34,245 nt of DNA from Granulicatella sp. WM01. Its GTDB lineage: Bacteria > Bacillota > Bacilli > Lactobacillales > Aerococcaceae. Shown here one piece after another: positions 27,462 to 34,245 of the stretch; the first letter of the stretch is position 1, and every line of letters begins with the position of its first letter. A model generated the notes under the pieces. It worked only from the letters and a program-made list of their open reading frames with translations. It ran no database searches and was not told where the DNA came from. Made by a program: the position numbers and the translations under genes. The stretch covers positions 1-34,245 of the forward strand of contig NZ_SPPB01000012.1 of assembly GCF_004570605.1 (NCBI RefSeq). Reading direction: 5' to 3'.

Positions 27462-28640
27462 TTAATGTATACTGGATTGTTCAAAAATAGTTACAGACAC
27501 TTGATCACGTGGCTGACTTGTCTGAATAATCGCATCTCTTTTTCTTTTTTCCTTAGCCAATTGACTTGAGCGTAATTGCCCACATGCCGCTTGAATATCA
27601 TGCCCGAATTCTTTTCGTACATTCGCATTAATTCTATTTTTCTTCAACACATCATAAAAAGCAACAACACGCTCTTTGGTACTACGCTCATATTGATGAT
27701 GTTCTTGCACCTTATTATACGGAATAAGATTGACATAGGCTAAATGTTTTTTATTTTCTAATAATTTAACAAGTTGTTGAGCTTGCTCAACTGAATCATT
27801 CACTTCATTTAACATGATATATTCAAATGTTACTCGACGATTCGTTTTTTTAATGTATGTATCAATAGCTTCCATGACTACTTCAATAGGAAAACGTCGA
27901 TTAATTTTCATAATCTTAGAACGTGTGTCATTATCTGGAGCATGTAAAGATAACGCCAAGTTAACTTGTAAGCCATTATCAGCAAATTCAATAATTTTAG
28001 GGGCAAGTCCACTTGTTGAAACGGTAATATGTCTTGCTCCAATGGCTAACCCTTTATCAGAATTAATGATAGATAAAAATTTTATTAAATTATCATAATT
28101 ATCAAATGGCTCACCAATTCCCATAACAACAACGTGACTAACACGTTCTTGATTTCCTAGATGATCTAATGTTTTTTGAACATGCATGATTTGTGCAACA
28201 ATTTCTCCGGCTGTTAGATCACGTTGTTTAGCAATAATACCACTCGCACAAAATGTACACCCAATATTGCAGCCTACTTGTGTCGTTACACAAATAGATA
28301 GTCCATAATCTTGAGGCATTAATACTGTTTCAATGAGTAATCCGTCACTTAATTCAAATAAAAATTTTCGTGTGCCGTCAACAGACTGTTGTTTAACTTT
28401 TTCATTTAAAATTGGAAAATCAAAAGTTGTCTCTAATTTTTCAATCAACGATTTTGAGAGATTACTCATATCAGAAAATTGATTAACTCTTTTACGATAA
28501 AGCCAATCCCATAATTGTTGTGCACGAAATTTTTTCTCGTCATTGGCAATAAACCATTCTTCTAATTCTTCAAAAGGTAACCCATAAATAATAGGTTTAC
28601 CTTCATATTCATATTTTTTTGTTGTGATTTTTCTAACCAT
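27462..28640 (-). CDS. rlmN: Dual-specificity 23S rRNA/tRNA methyltransferase RlmN
   Basis: Radical SAM enzyme of 392 residues that methylates C2 of A2503 in 23S rRNA and A37 of some tRNAs. The iron-sulfur cluster motif CNIGCTFC (CxxxCxxC) lies near 124-131. Motif GEPFDNYDN is at about 183, and the second catalytic cysteine is in AACGQLRSS near 357. The N-terminal block [12 protein letters not shown] is typical of RlmN. The closely related resistance methylase Cfr also has CxxxCxxC, but chromosomal position, length and the N-terminal block favour RlmN. The last 20 residues form a variable tail. It overlaps the GNAT gene by 8 bp. Confidence 0.93.
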   Translation of the reverse strand: MVRKITTKKYEYEGKPIIYGLPFEELEEWFIANDEKKFRAQQLWDWLYRKRVNQFSDMSNLSKSLIEKLETTFDFPILNEKVKQQSVDGTRKFLFELSDGLLIETVLMPQDYGLSICVTTQVGCNIGCTFCASGIIAKQRDLTAGEIVAQIMHVQKTLDHLGNQERVSHVVVMGIGEPFDNYDNLIKFLSIINSDKGLAIGARHITVSTSGLAPKIIEFADNGLQVNLALSLHAPDNDTRSKIMKINRRFPIEVVMEAIDTYIKKTNRRVTFEYIMLNEVNDSVEQAQQLVKLLENKKHLAYVNLIPYNKVQEHHQYERSTKERVVAFYDVLKKNRINANVRKEFGHDIQAACGQLRSSQLAKEKRKRDAIIQTSQPRDQVSVTIFEQSSIH

Positions 28641-29166
28641 AATTATCCTCTATTTTTTCCCATTCTTCACGTAAAATCCCATATTTAACAGAATCGTAAT
28701 AAACTCCATTCCAATATCTGACTTTACGAATACACGCTTCTTGCATCATTCCAATTTTTAAGGCACACGCCATCATGCGTTGATTCTTGCTAAATGTTGT
28801 TAAACCAATATGTTCTAAATCAGGAAAAGTAACAAAAATATGAGTGATTAATAGGCTTAGTGCTTTGGAACCAATGGATTGATTCCAATAATTTTCATCG
28901 TAAATCACACCACCTATTTCTAACCATTTGGTTTCCTTGTTTTCCCAGTAATAAGATACCGATCCAACTAAATGTTGATTGGCGTATACACCATAAAAGC
29001 TTTCGCTGTGATAAAAACTCAGTTGCAAAAATTCCTCATAAGTGTAGATGTTTTTCTCTTTAAAATAAGGTGCATTCCATGTCATCCATTCCTTTGGTTT
29101 GCTAAATCCTATTTCCCATAAACGGTAAATATCTTCTTGTCTAATAGGTTGTATTGCAATCTCCAT
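28633..29166 (-). CDS. GNAT family N-acetyltransferase (RimJ/RimL-like)
   Basis: A 177-residue acetyltransferase of the GNAT fold. The sequence starts [16 protein letters not shown], a usual first strand, contains [11 protein letters not shown] (about 66-76), [22 protein letters not shown] (acetyl-CoA loop region, about 82-103) and [20 protein letters not shown] (about 119-138), and ends in a strand with [17 protein letters not shown]. The pattern is that of RimJ/RimL-type enzymes acting on protein N-termini or small amines; the substrate is unknown. It sits inside the synthetase operon, overlapping rlmN and 38 bp downstream of hisS. AAGGAGG precedes the ATG. Confidence 0.85.
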   Translation of the reverse strand: MEIAIQPIRQEDIYRLWEIGFSKPKEWMTWNAPYFKEKNIYTYEEFLQLSFYHSESFYGVYANQHLVGSVSYYWENKETKWLEIGGVIYDENYWNQSIGSKALSLLITHIFVTFPDLEHIGLTTFSKNQRMMACALKIGMMQEACIRKVRYWNGVYYDSVKYGILREEWEKIEDNYG

Positions 29167-29204
29167 TTTCTAGTGCCTCCTTATTTAATAGGCTGTTATC
29201 TTGA

Positions 29205-30527
29205 TTAGTGTGTACTAAAATATTCGTCTAATACGCTAGTATCCATTGTATTTGTACGGAACACTTGTTCAAAATTTTCGTAAATGTCGCTTAAAGGAAC
29301 TGACACTTCTTTACCTGTTTTTAGTACTTTTAAGGTTACTATGCCATTAGACAATTCATCTTCACCGATAATGAGAACAACTTTTGCTCCTAGTTTATCT
29401 GCCGTTTTGAATTGAGCTTTTAGTTTACGGTTTAAATAATCTCTATCAGCTGAATAACCAGCTTGACGGACAGCTTGCAATACTTTTAATGTTTCTACAT
29501 TGGTTTGTTCATCAATCCCAATGACATAAACGTCTAATTCTCTTAATTGAGGAATATCAACACCTTGAGCTTCCATTAATAAAGCTAAACGTTCTATCCC
29601 AATTCCAAAGCCAAAACTTGGTGTTTCTGGTCCGTTTAATAATTGGACTAATCCGTCGTAACGTCCACCGCCACATATTGTTGTTTGAGCACCAAAAACA
29701 GCATTACTTGTCATCATTTCAAAAATAGTATCTTCATAATAATCCAATCCTCTGACCATATTACTGTCAATAGTATATGGAATGTTTAAGGCTTCAAGCA
29801 TTGATTTAACTTGATTAAAATGCTCTTTTGATTCTTCTGATAAATATTCTAGAATACTTGGCGCATTTTCAACGATTTTTTTATCGTTTTCATCTTTACT
29901 ATCTAAAATTCTTAATGGATTTTTATCTAGGCGAGCTTTTGAGTCAGGACTTAATTGTTCTCTAAAAGGTGTTAAATAGTCAATTAAGGCTTGACGATAT
30001 GCTTTTCTATCGTCAGTTTTTCCTAATGAATTAATAACTAATTTAATATCTTTTAGCCCTAATTCTTTAAATAAATCCCAAGCTAAAGCTATAACTTCTA
30101 CGTCAATAGCAGGATTTAAACTACCGAATACTTCTGTACCAATTTGATGAAATTGTCGCAGTCTTCCGCCTTGTGGACGTTCATATCTAAACATTGGTGC
30201 CATATAAAATACTTTTAACGGCTTAGCATGTTCATTGCCGTATAATTTATTTTCAACATAAGCTCTTACAACACCTGCTGTCCCCTCTGGGCGTAGTGCT
30301 ATATGTCGATTTCCTTTATCATAAAAATCATACATCTCTTTTGACACAATATCACTGGTTTCTCCAGTACTTCGTGAAAATAATTCGTAATTTTCAAATA
30401 TAGGTGTACGAATTTCAGAAAATTGGTAATCTGCCATTAAAATACGTACAGTTTCTTCAATATAGTGCCAAATTGAATTATCTTTTGGCAATAAATCAGC
30501 TGTTCCTTTTGGTTTTTGAATAGTCAT
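29205..30527 (-). CDS. hisS: Histidyl-tRNA synthetase
   Basis: Class IIa synthetase of 440 residues that charges tRNA-His. Motif 1 lies around [15 protein letters not shown] (about 37-51), motif 2 contains [20 protein letters not shown] (about 112-131), the histidine-binding motif [11 protein letters not shown] is near 260 and motif 3 [11 protein letters not shown] near 310. The C-terminal anticodon-binding domain follows. The ATG at 30527 has AAGGAG before it; a GTG three codons upstream is part of that site. It is the first gene of the T-box operon, although the T-box is predicted to respond to tRNA-Asp. Confidence 0.97.
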   Translation of the reverse strand: MTIQKPKGTADLLPKDNSIWHYIEETVRILMADYQFSEIRTPIFENYELFSRSTGETSDIVSKEMYDFYDKGNRHIALRPEGTAGVVRAYVENKLYGNEHAKPLKVFYMAPMFRYERPQGGRLRQFHQIGTEVFGSLNPAIDVEVIALAWDLFKELGLKDIKLVINSLGKTDDRKAYRQALIDYLTPFREQLSPDSKARLDKNPLRILDSKDENDKKIVENAPSILEYLSEESKEHFNQVKSMLEALNIPYTIDSNMVRGLDYYEDTIFEMMTSNAVFGAQTTICGGGRYDGLVQLLNGPETPSFGFGIGIERLALLMEAQGVDIPQLRELDVYVIGIDEQTNVETLKVLQAVRQAGYSADRDYLNRKLKAQFKTADKLGAKVVLIIGEDELSNGIVTLKVLKTGKEVSVPLSDIYENFEQVFRTNTMDTSVLDEYFSTH

Positions 30528-30556
30528 ATTAATCACTCCTTTAATGTTTTAATTAT

Positions 30557-30595
30557 AAAAAAGTCCTTATTTACCTAAAAAAGATAAATAAGGAC
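30557..30595 (-). terminator. Terminator of the T-box leader
   Basis: Minus strand GTCCTTATTTA and TAAATAAGGAC form an 11-bp stem followed by six T. The T-box sequence lies directly upstream, so this is the terminator of the tRNA-controlled switch. Confidence 0.93.
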
Positions 30596-30806
30596 GTGTC
30601 ATAAACGTGGTGCCACCTTAATTTAAGAGCCGTAACGATTTGATGCATAAATTTTACTGCTCTACTCTTCTGCATAACGTACAGAACCCGTAGTAGATAA
30701 ATCTACTCATCTCAAGACTGTCTTCATACATTAATCTTAGCTTTTTCCACCACCCAAAGCCTCTCTATAAAAACGCTTGTACTACTCTGTTCTATCAAAG
30801 ACTATT
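30557..30806 (-). promoter_or_regulatory. T-box leader of the hisS-aspS operon, probably tRNA-Asp sensing
   Basis: On the minus strand the leader contains an AGTA box, a stem I apical region with GGGTGGTGG, then GAA-GAC-A with candidate specifier GAC at 30720-30722, and the T-box AAGGTGGCACCACG (30606-30619), followed by the terminator. GAC is an Asp codon. The variable T-box base is C (TGGC), which pairs with discriminator G73 of tRNA-Asp; bacterial tRNA-His has C73. Uncharged tRNA would stabilise the antiterminator and switch the operon on. Confidence 0.9.
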
Positions 30807-30813
30807 TACACTG

Positions 30814-30842
30814 AGTATAACGAGATAAATGTCTTTTGTCAA
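30814..30842 (-). promoter_or_regulatory. Promoter of the hisS-aspS operon
   Basis: Minus strand TTGACA, a 17-bp spacer and TATACT. Start of transcription near 30806. Confidence 0.88.
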
Positions 30843-30886
30843 TTAAAAATGATTCAATGTATGTGTCTGAAATTTTGAGGAAGAAT

Positions 30887-30930
30887 AAAAAAAGAAAAAG
30901 AGAACAAAATTATCAAATTTTTTCTTTTTT
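30887..30930. repeat. A/T-only inverted repeat between hisS and the mobile DNA
   Basis: A run AAAAAAGAAAAA pairs with TTTTTTCTTTTTT around a loop of about 17 nt. It could act as a weak terminator in both directions, or simply be low-complexity sequence. Confidence 0.4.
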
Positions 30931-30935
30931 GGCAC

Positions 30936-30962
30936 TTGATTTTTTTGGTCCTCTGGTATATT
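30936..30962 (+). promoter_or_regulatory. Candidate promoter of a small RNA
   Basis: TTGATT (30936-30941), then TATATT (30957-30962) preceded by TGG, an extended -10, with 15-bp spacing; TATTAT at 30959-30964 gives 17 bp. No gene follows on this strand, only two hairpins. Confidence 0.4.
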
Positions 30963-30967
30963 ATGTA

Positions 30968-31036
30968 TATACTAGGTAAAACAAGTGCCAGTTGTTTTAC
31001 TTTGTTGACACAATCTACAGAATTGTGTCTTTTTTA
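30968..31036 (+). ncRNA. Candidate small RNA with two hairpins
   Basis: About 68 nt. The first hairpin pairs GTAAAACAA (30976-30984) with TTGTTTTAC (30992-31000), loop GTGCCAG. The second pairs GACACAAT (31007-31014) with ATTGTGTC (31022-31029), followed by a T-run, and is a standard terminator. The first loop region CAAGTGCCA is exactly complementary to TGGCACTTG at 30930-30938. The size and shape resemble antisense control RNAs of plasmids, but no target gene is visible. Confidence 0.45.
31007..31036 (+). terminator. Terminator on the plus strand
   Basis: An 8-bp perfect stem with a 7-nt loop and a T-run. No plus-strand protein gene ends here. Confidence 0.75.
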
Positions 31037-31047
31037 TTTGCTTCATA

Positions 31048-32500
31048 TGTATATACATTGTACACGAAAAACAACAAAAAATCAACTGTTATTCTCTATT
31101 TATCCCTTTTCTAATATTATCATTTCTTATTTTTCCCCGGATAATGCTCTCTTTATGATCATGGTACAATTTTTGATGAATCAATTCTGCAGCAGTATCT
31201 TCATATTCTGTATATTTTACGTATTCTTGTCTCCATTTCCCAAAAAATAAATCTCTGAGCGTTCCTTCAGATACACTGATAATCATTTTAGCCATTGTAT
31301 CGGCACCTTTTACACTCCAATACATCCCCCTATTTTTCATACGATAACTGATTTGCCGTTGCTGACTTTCCATAACCCCTATACTCAAATGTTCATCAGT
31401 CAACCCTCGACAGTGTGCTGGAATAATATACCGAAATATCTGTTTTAATTTAGTCGCAAATTCTTGAAATACCTTAAGTTCTTCTGCATCTTCAATTAAA
31501 CTTTCAGTCGTATCTAATGCAGCTACAAATGCCTGTTTGTTAGCTGTATAAATAGACGCCAATAATTTTTTCTTTAGGTCTTGGGGATATGTGGCATACA
31601 TCATTCTTATTTTTTGATTGATATGATAGGCATCAATAAAATGTTCATGTCGCTTAATACGGCATGCTTTTGCTATATCCTTAAAAAAATTTACTCCATA
31701 TCCTACTCCATTATCCGCATTAGTAATAAGCATGGTGTCATCAGTAATATGGTAAGTATTATAAATATAATCAACTAACTCTCTCTTTGCTTCTAAATGC
31801 TTAGTTGATATGATGTTTTTTTTATGCACGAGGGCCTTACGATTTTGACTAACTGTGTTATTTCCTTCATGTACCACAAAATGTGTCAATGCTGTGTGGT
31901 GAGTTTGTTCTGTATGATTAGTCGTATTCACAAACAAACCATCTCCCTCTACATACAACGTATCCGCTTTTATTTTCTCTTTAGGCACATCTGCAGAATG
32001 AAATCGATAATCGTCTTTCTCATCACATATTTTTCCAATAGTCTTACACACTTTTAATATTGTATCTTTTGTAATATGTAATCCTAACGTTTCTTTAACG
32101 ATGTCAACAACTTTTCGATAAGAGGTATAGGTTGATAATTTTCCAACCTTATATAAAAATTCTTGAGAATACCGACTGTATTTATCTAATCCTAAATAGT
32201 CATCAACTGGAACATAACAAGTGTTTTGTTTATACCAACGATTTCTATAAAAAGTGACTTCTCCAAATGTAAACATCACTGTACGGCAAACTCTATTCAT
32301 ATAGCGATACCCTTGTGCTATCAATTTGCTAGATATATTACGGTCATATTGTTCAATATGGTTTAAAAATAGTTGTATTTTTTCTTCTCTTAACTCAATA
32401 AGCATTTGTTTTTCATCAAACATCCCCATGCATCCCCTAAAAAACATTAATGTAGGTTTATTATAATAAATTATAACTGTTCAATCAACTGTATATACAC
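31048..32500 (-). mobile_element. ISLre2-family element, ends approximate
   Basis: The transposase gene is bracketed by matching sequences. On the left GTATATACATTG starts at 31049. On the right the minus strand reads GTATATACAGTTG, ending at 32498. GTATATAC is its own inverse, so the repeats alone do not prove the ends, and no target duplication is clear. Confidence 0.45.
31089..32423 (-). CDS. ISLre2-family transposase
   Basis: Transposase of the ISLre2 (UPF0236) family, 444 residues from the ATG at 32423. The frame continues to an ATG at 32447, but AGGGGA lies at the right distance only for the inner start. Family blocks are VEGDGLFVN (about 157-166), ITNADNGVGYG (about 232) and the C-terminal GVMESQQRQISYRMKNRGMY followed by WSVKGADTMAKM (about 350-385). 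Asp residues in the first two and Glu in the last are likely to be catalytic. No stop or frameshift interrupts it, so it may be active. It lies after the relaxase gene and points toward hisS. Confidence 0.88.
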   Translation of the reverse strand: MFDEKQMLIELREEKIQLFLNHIEQYDRNISSKLIAQGYRYMNRVCRTVMFTFGEVTFYRNRWYKQNTCYVPVDDYLGLDKYSRYSQEFLYKVGKLSTYTSYRKVVDIVKETLGLHITKDTILKVCKTIGKICDEKDDYRFHSADVPKEKIKADTLYVEGDGLFVNTTNHTEQTHHTALTHFVVHEGNNTVSQNRKALVHKKNIISTKHLEAKRELVDYIYNTYHITDDTMLITNADNGVGYGVNFFKDIAKACRIKRHEHFIDAYHINQKIRMMYATYPQDLKKKLLASIYTANKQAFVAALDTTESLIEDAEELKVFQEFATKLKQIFRYIIPAHCRGLTDEHLSIGVMESQQRQISYRMKNRGMYWSVKGADTMAKMIISVSEGTLRDLFFGKWRQEYVKYTEYEDTAAELIHQKLYHDHKESIIRGKIRNDNIRKGINRE

Positions 32501-32546
32501 TATATAAAAAATATTTAATATAACTTTTTTTTATCGTGATTTTCAC

Positions 32547-34178
32547 CTACAATCTTACCTTATATGGACTAATATCATCCCTTTCTTTAACATGTTCATA
32601 AATCATTGTTAACTGATCATATTCATCTGCTACTTTGTCAAATGTTTCTCTTAAAATCTCCCGTTCAATGATGACTTCTTGTAATAATTTATGAATATCA
32701 TGTTTATTTGATGTTCCATAATCCTTTACTGCTTCATCAAGAATACTTTGTTGTATTAATGGATTGTCAGACAATAAGACTGAATAGAGTTTATTCAATT
32801 TTGCAATACGTTCATCTAACTTGTCCAGTTCTTTTTTCGTGTCATGAAATTGTTTGTTAAACGAATCTCTTAATTGATTAAAGTGACGACCGTCTGAAAC
32901 ACCTTTGGCAGATAAATAACTAAATTCCTCTATCAATGTGTTTAAGCGATTGACATGATAATTTTTGACAATCACATTTTTACGATTATCTGCAGACAGT
33001 TGTCTAGCTAAGGTTATTCCCTTAATCAACCGATTTTTTTCCGCATCTTCTGGATTCACAAAATAAAAAAAATCATTCCGTTTAATAAAAAATTCATAGC
33101 TACCGTCTGATAATGCATCGTATTTATAAGGGGATATGACAACTGTTCCTGTATTCTTAATGCCAAAATCAACCTGAAGATATAACCCTTGATCCGTTTC
33201 CTTGGCGACTTGCCAATTTTCAACAATGAAACGCATCTCAAATTCTTTTTCTTTTTCGTTTTTATAGTCAATATACGCTTCTAAGATAGTCTCAACGGTC
33301 AATTCACTCTCATTATCTTCGATACGTTCCTCTATCCCTTCTTTTTGATACCAATCATGTTTAGATAATGTGCTTGCTCGAATATACTTCACTTGATCGG
33401 TATCTTTCAGTCGGTAACTGATGTCATTAGGGGTTACTTTCAATTCTAAAGACAAGGCTTCCGCCTTAGCTTGAAAGTCCTCCCAAGACACAGAATGACG
33501 TAATAAAAACGTTAATCGCTCTTTAATCTCATAACGATAAGAACTCTTGCGTTTCACATAGTAGTCTCTTTTTCTCCGTTGTGCTGCTCTGTCAATAATG
33601 TATGCACCAAACCAATCCGCATGCTTGTCTGAAATATTTTCTAAACTTTTTTTCGTGCCTTTTGTCCATCTAAATTTGCGTAACGTCACAGAATTAGTTG
33701 TATTAAAAATAATATGATTATGCAAATGGTCTTTATCCATGTGTGTCGCAATAACGAATTCATGTTGCCCTCCTGTTAGCTCTAATATAGTTCGTCTTCC
33801 AATCTCATGAACTTGCTCAGGGGTAAGATTATCTTCAGGACTAAACGACTGAATAATGTGGTGTGCTAAAACATCCACTTTCCCACTTTGACGTTCTCCT
33901 AAAAATTGAATAGCGTGTTTTTTCGTCAACATCATTTCTTCATAAGCATGTTCCACAGACATGACACCATGACAAGATACCAGATGTTTACCGTGACCAC
34001 TATAGGTAAATAATGAATCATCAAATAAACCCATTGCTGCATTATCTTGTATATCTCCGGTCATATTTTTATGGTCTGTTGAATTGAGGTGTTGTGTTTT
34101 CTTTTCATTCTTAATGTAACACAAAGCTGCTTTTAAATTATTCTCTGTTTTGATTTGCAACACTTTAGTCACAGCCAT
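32547..34178 (-). CDS. Relaxase, MOBP-like mobilisation nuclease
   Basis: A 543-residue relaxase that would nick one strand at an origin of transfer and lead it into a recipient cell. The N-terminal domain (about 1-200) fits the PF03432 family, with a candidate catalytic Tyr in ALCYIKNEKKT (about 18-28) and the HUH motif in HMDKDHLHNHIIFN (about 143-156). The part after about 400 is helical and probably coiled-coil, with many charged residues. The ATG at 34178 follows AGGGGG; a TTG six codons upstream does not. It starts 10 bp after the stop of the preceding gene. The MOBP class is my best assignment by pattern. Confidence 0.87.
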   Translation of the reverse strand: MAVTKVLQIKTENNLKAALCYIKNEKKTQHLNSTDHKNMTGDIQDNAAMGLFDDSLFTYSGHGKHLVSCHGVMSVEHAYEEMMLTKKHAIQFLGERQSGKVDVLAHHIIQSFSPEDNLTPEQVHEIGRRTILELTGGQHEFVIATHMDKDHLHNHIIFNTTNSVTLRKFRWTKGTKKSLENISDKHADWFGAYIIDRAAQRRKRDYYVKRKSSYRYEIKERLTFLLRHSVSWEDFQAKAEALSLELKVTPNDISYRLKDTDQVKYIRASTLSKHDWYQKEGIEERIEDNESELTVETILEAYIDYKNEKEKEFEMRFIVENWQVAKETDQGLYLQVDFGIKNTGTVVISPYKYDALSDGSYEFFIKRNDFFYFVNPEDAEKNRLIKGITLARQLSADNRKNVIVKNYHVNRLNTLIEEFSYLSAKGVSDGRHFNQLRDSFNKQFHDTKKELDKLDERIAKLNKLYSVLLSDNPLIQQSILDEAVKDYGTSNKHDIHKLLQEVIIEREILRETFDKVADEYDQLTMIYEHVKERDDISPYKVRL

Positions 34179-34188
34179 AGTATTCCCC

Positions 34189-34245
34189 CTAATCAATCAC
34201 ATGTTTAATCATCTCATGAATAGTTTGGTTCAATTGTTTTTGGAG
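34189..34245 (-). CDS. C-terminal end of a gene upstream of the relaxase, possibly mobC
   Basis: Eighteen codons are open from the window edge to a TAG, ending LNQTIHEMIKHVID. They lie 10 bp before the relaxase start, where relaxosome accessory proteins (MobC type) are usually encoded. The sequence is too short to assign. Confidence 0.4.
   Translation of the reverse strand, partial: LQKQLNQTIHEMIKHVID

Noticed and set aside
27462-28640. Cfr-type antibiotic resistance methylase
   Set aside because: The radical SAM motif alone cannot separate Cfr from RlmN, but the N-terminal block, length and synthetase-operon position fit RlmN.
30660-30780. Histidine specifier (CAC) in the T-box leader
   Set aside because: No CAC is placed after a GAA in stem I, and the T-box base C does not fit tRNA-His.
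33056-33271. A 71-codon minus-strand frame within the relaxase gene
   Set aside because: It is in another frame of the relaxase, lysine-rich and without a start signal.

Overview
The window is AT-rich, densely coded DNA from a low-GC Gram-positive bacterium of class Bacilli, most likely order Lactobacillales. The evidence is a run of typical Bacilli housekeeping genes (mnmA, radC, yutD/yutF, metK, ftsW, pyc, ylbG, rsmD, coaD, rlmH, lepA, exoA, trxA, aspS, rlmN, hisS), AAGGAG-type ribosome binding sites, and T-box and SAM riboswitch leaders. I cannot name the genus. It is a chromosomal segment interrupted by three insertion sequences of different families, and its right edge enters a mobilisable or conjugative element.

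Layout. 1-841: right part of an ISL3-family element. 1054-3146: mnmA and radC (+). 3395-8229: a four-gene nucleoside-type ABC importer (lipoprotein, double ATPase, two permeases; +). 8316-9565: overlapping yutD and yutF (+). 9683-9727: a terminator shared by converging genes. 9733-11549: metK followed by a small DUF4298 gene (-), behind a SAM-I riboswitch with its own terminator and promoter. 11586-12887: an apparently intact IS30-family element. 13000-19560: a compact minus-strand cluster, transcribed ftsW, pyc, ylbG, rsmD, coaD, rlmH, with most neighbours overlapping. 19712-20317: a divergent Pr6Pr-type membrane protein gene (+). 20749-22572: lepA (-). 22899-24457: exoA followed by a decayed acetyltransferase-like gene (-). 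24837-25148: trxA (-). 25256-30842: a T-box-controlled operon, transcribed hisS, GNAT, rlmN, aspS, membrane protein (-). 30843-31088: a non-coding stretch with a candidate small RNA. 31089-32498: an ISLre2-family transposase region (-). 32547-34245: a MOBP-type relaxase and the end of an upstream gene (-).

Functionally this is mostly translation and RNA modification (mnmA, rlmH, rsmD, rlmN, lepA, hisS, aspS), cofactor and central metabolism (coaD, metK, pyc), cell division (ftsW), DNA repair (exoA, radC) and nucleoside uptake. Two RNA sensors are clear: a SAM-I riboswitch on metK, and a T-box on the hisS operon whose specifier codon and variable T-box base both point to tRNA-Asp rather than tRNA-His.

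The most unusual structure lies in the mobile DNA. The ISL3 and IS30 transposase genes are unrelated, yet each ends in a two-tier hairpin with nearly the same loop but different stems. The IS30 element is flanked by 12-bp direct repeats that form the T-tail of a small hairpin, unlike the usual 2-3 bp duplication. A compact two-hairpin transcription unit lies between hisS and the relaxase-bearing element. I saw no clear new defence or biosynthetic system.
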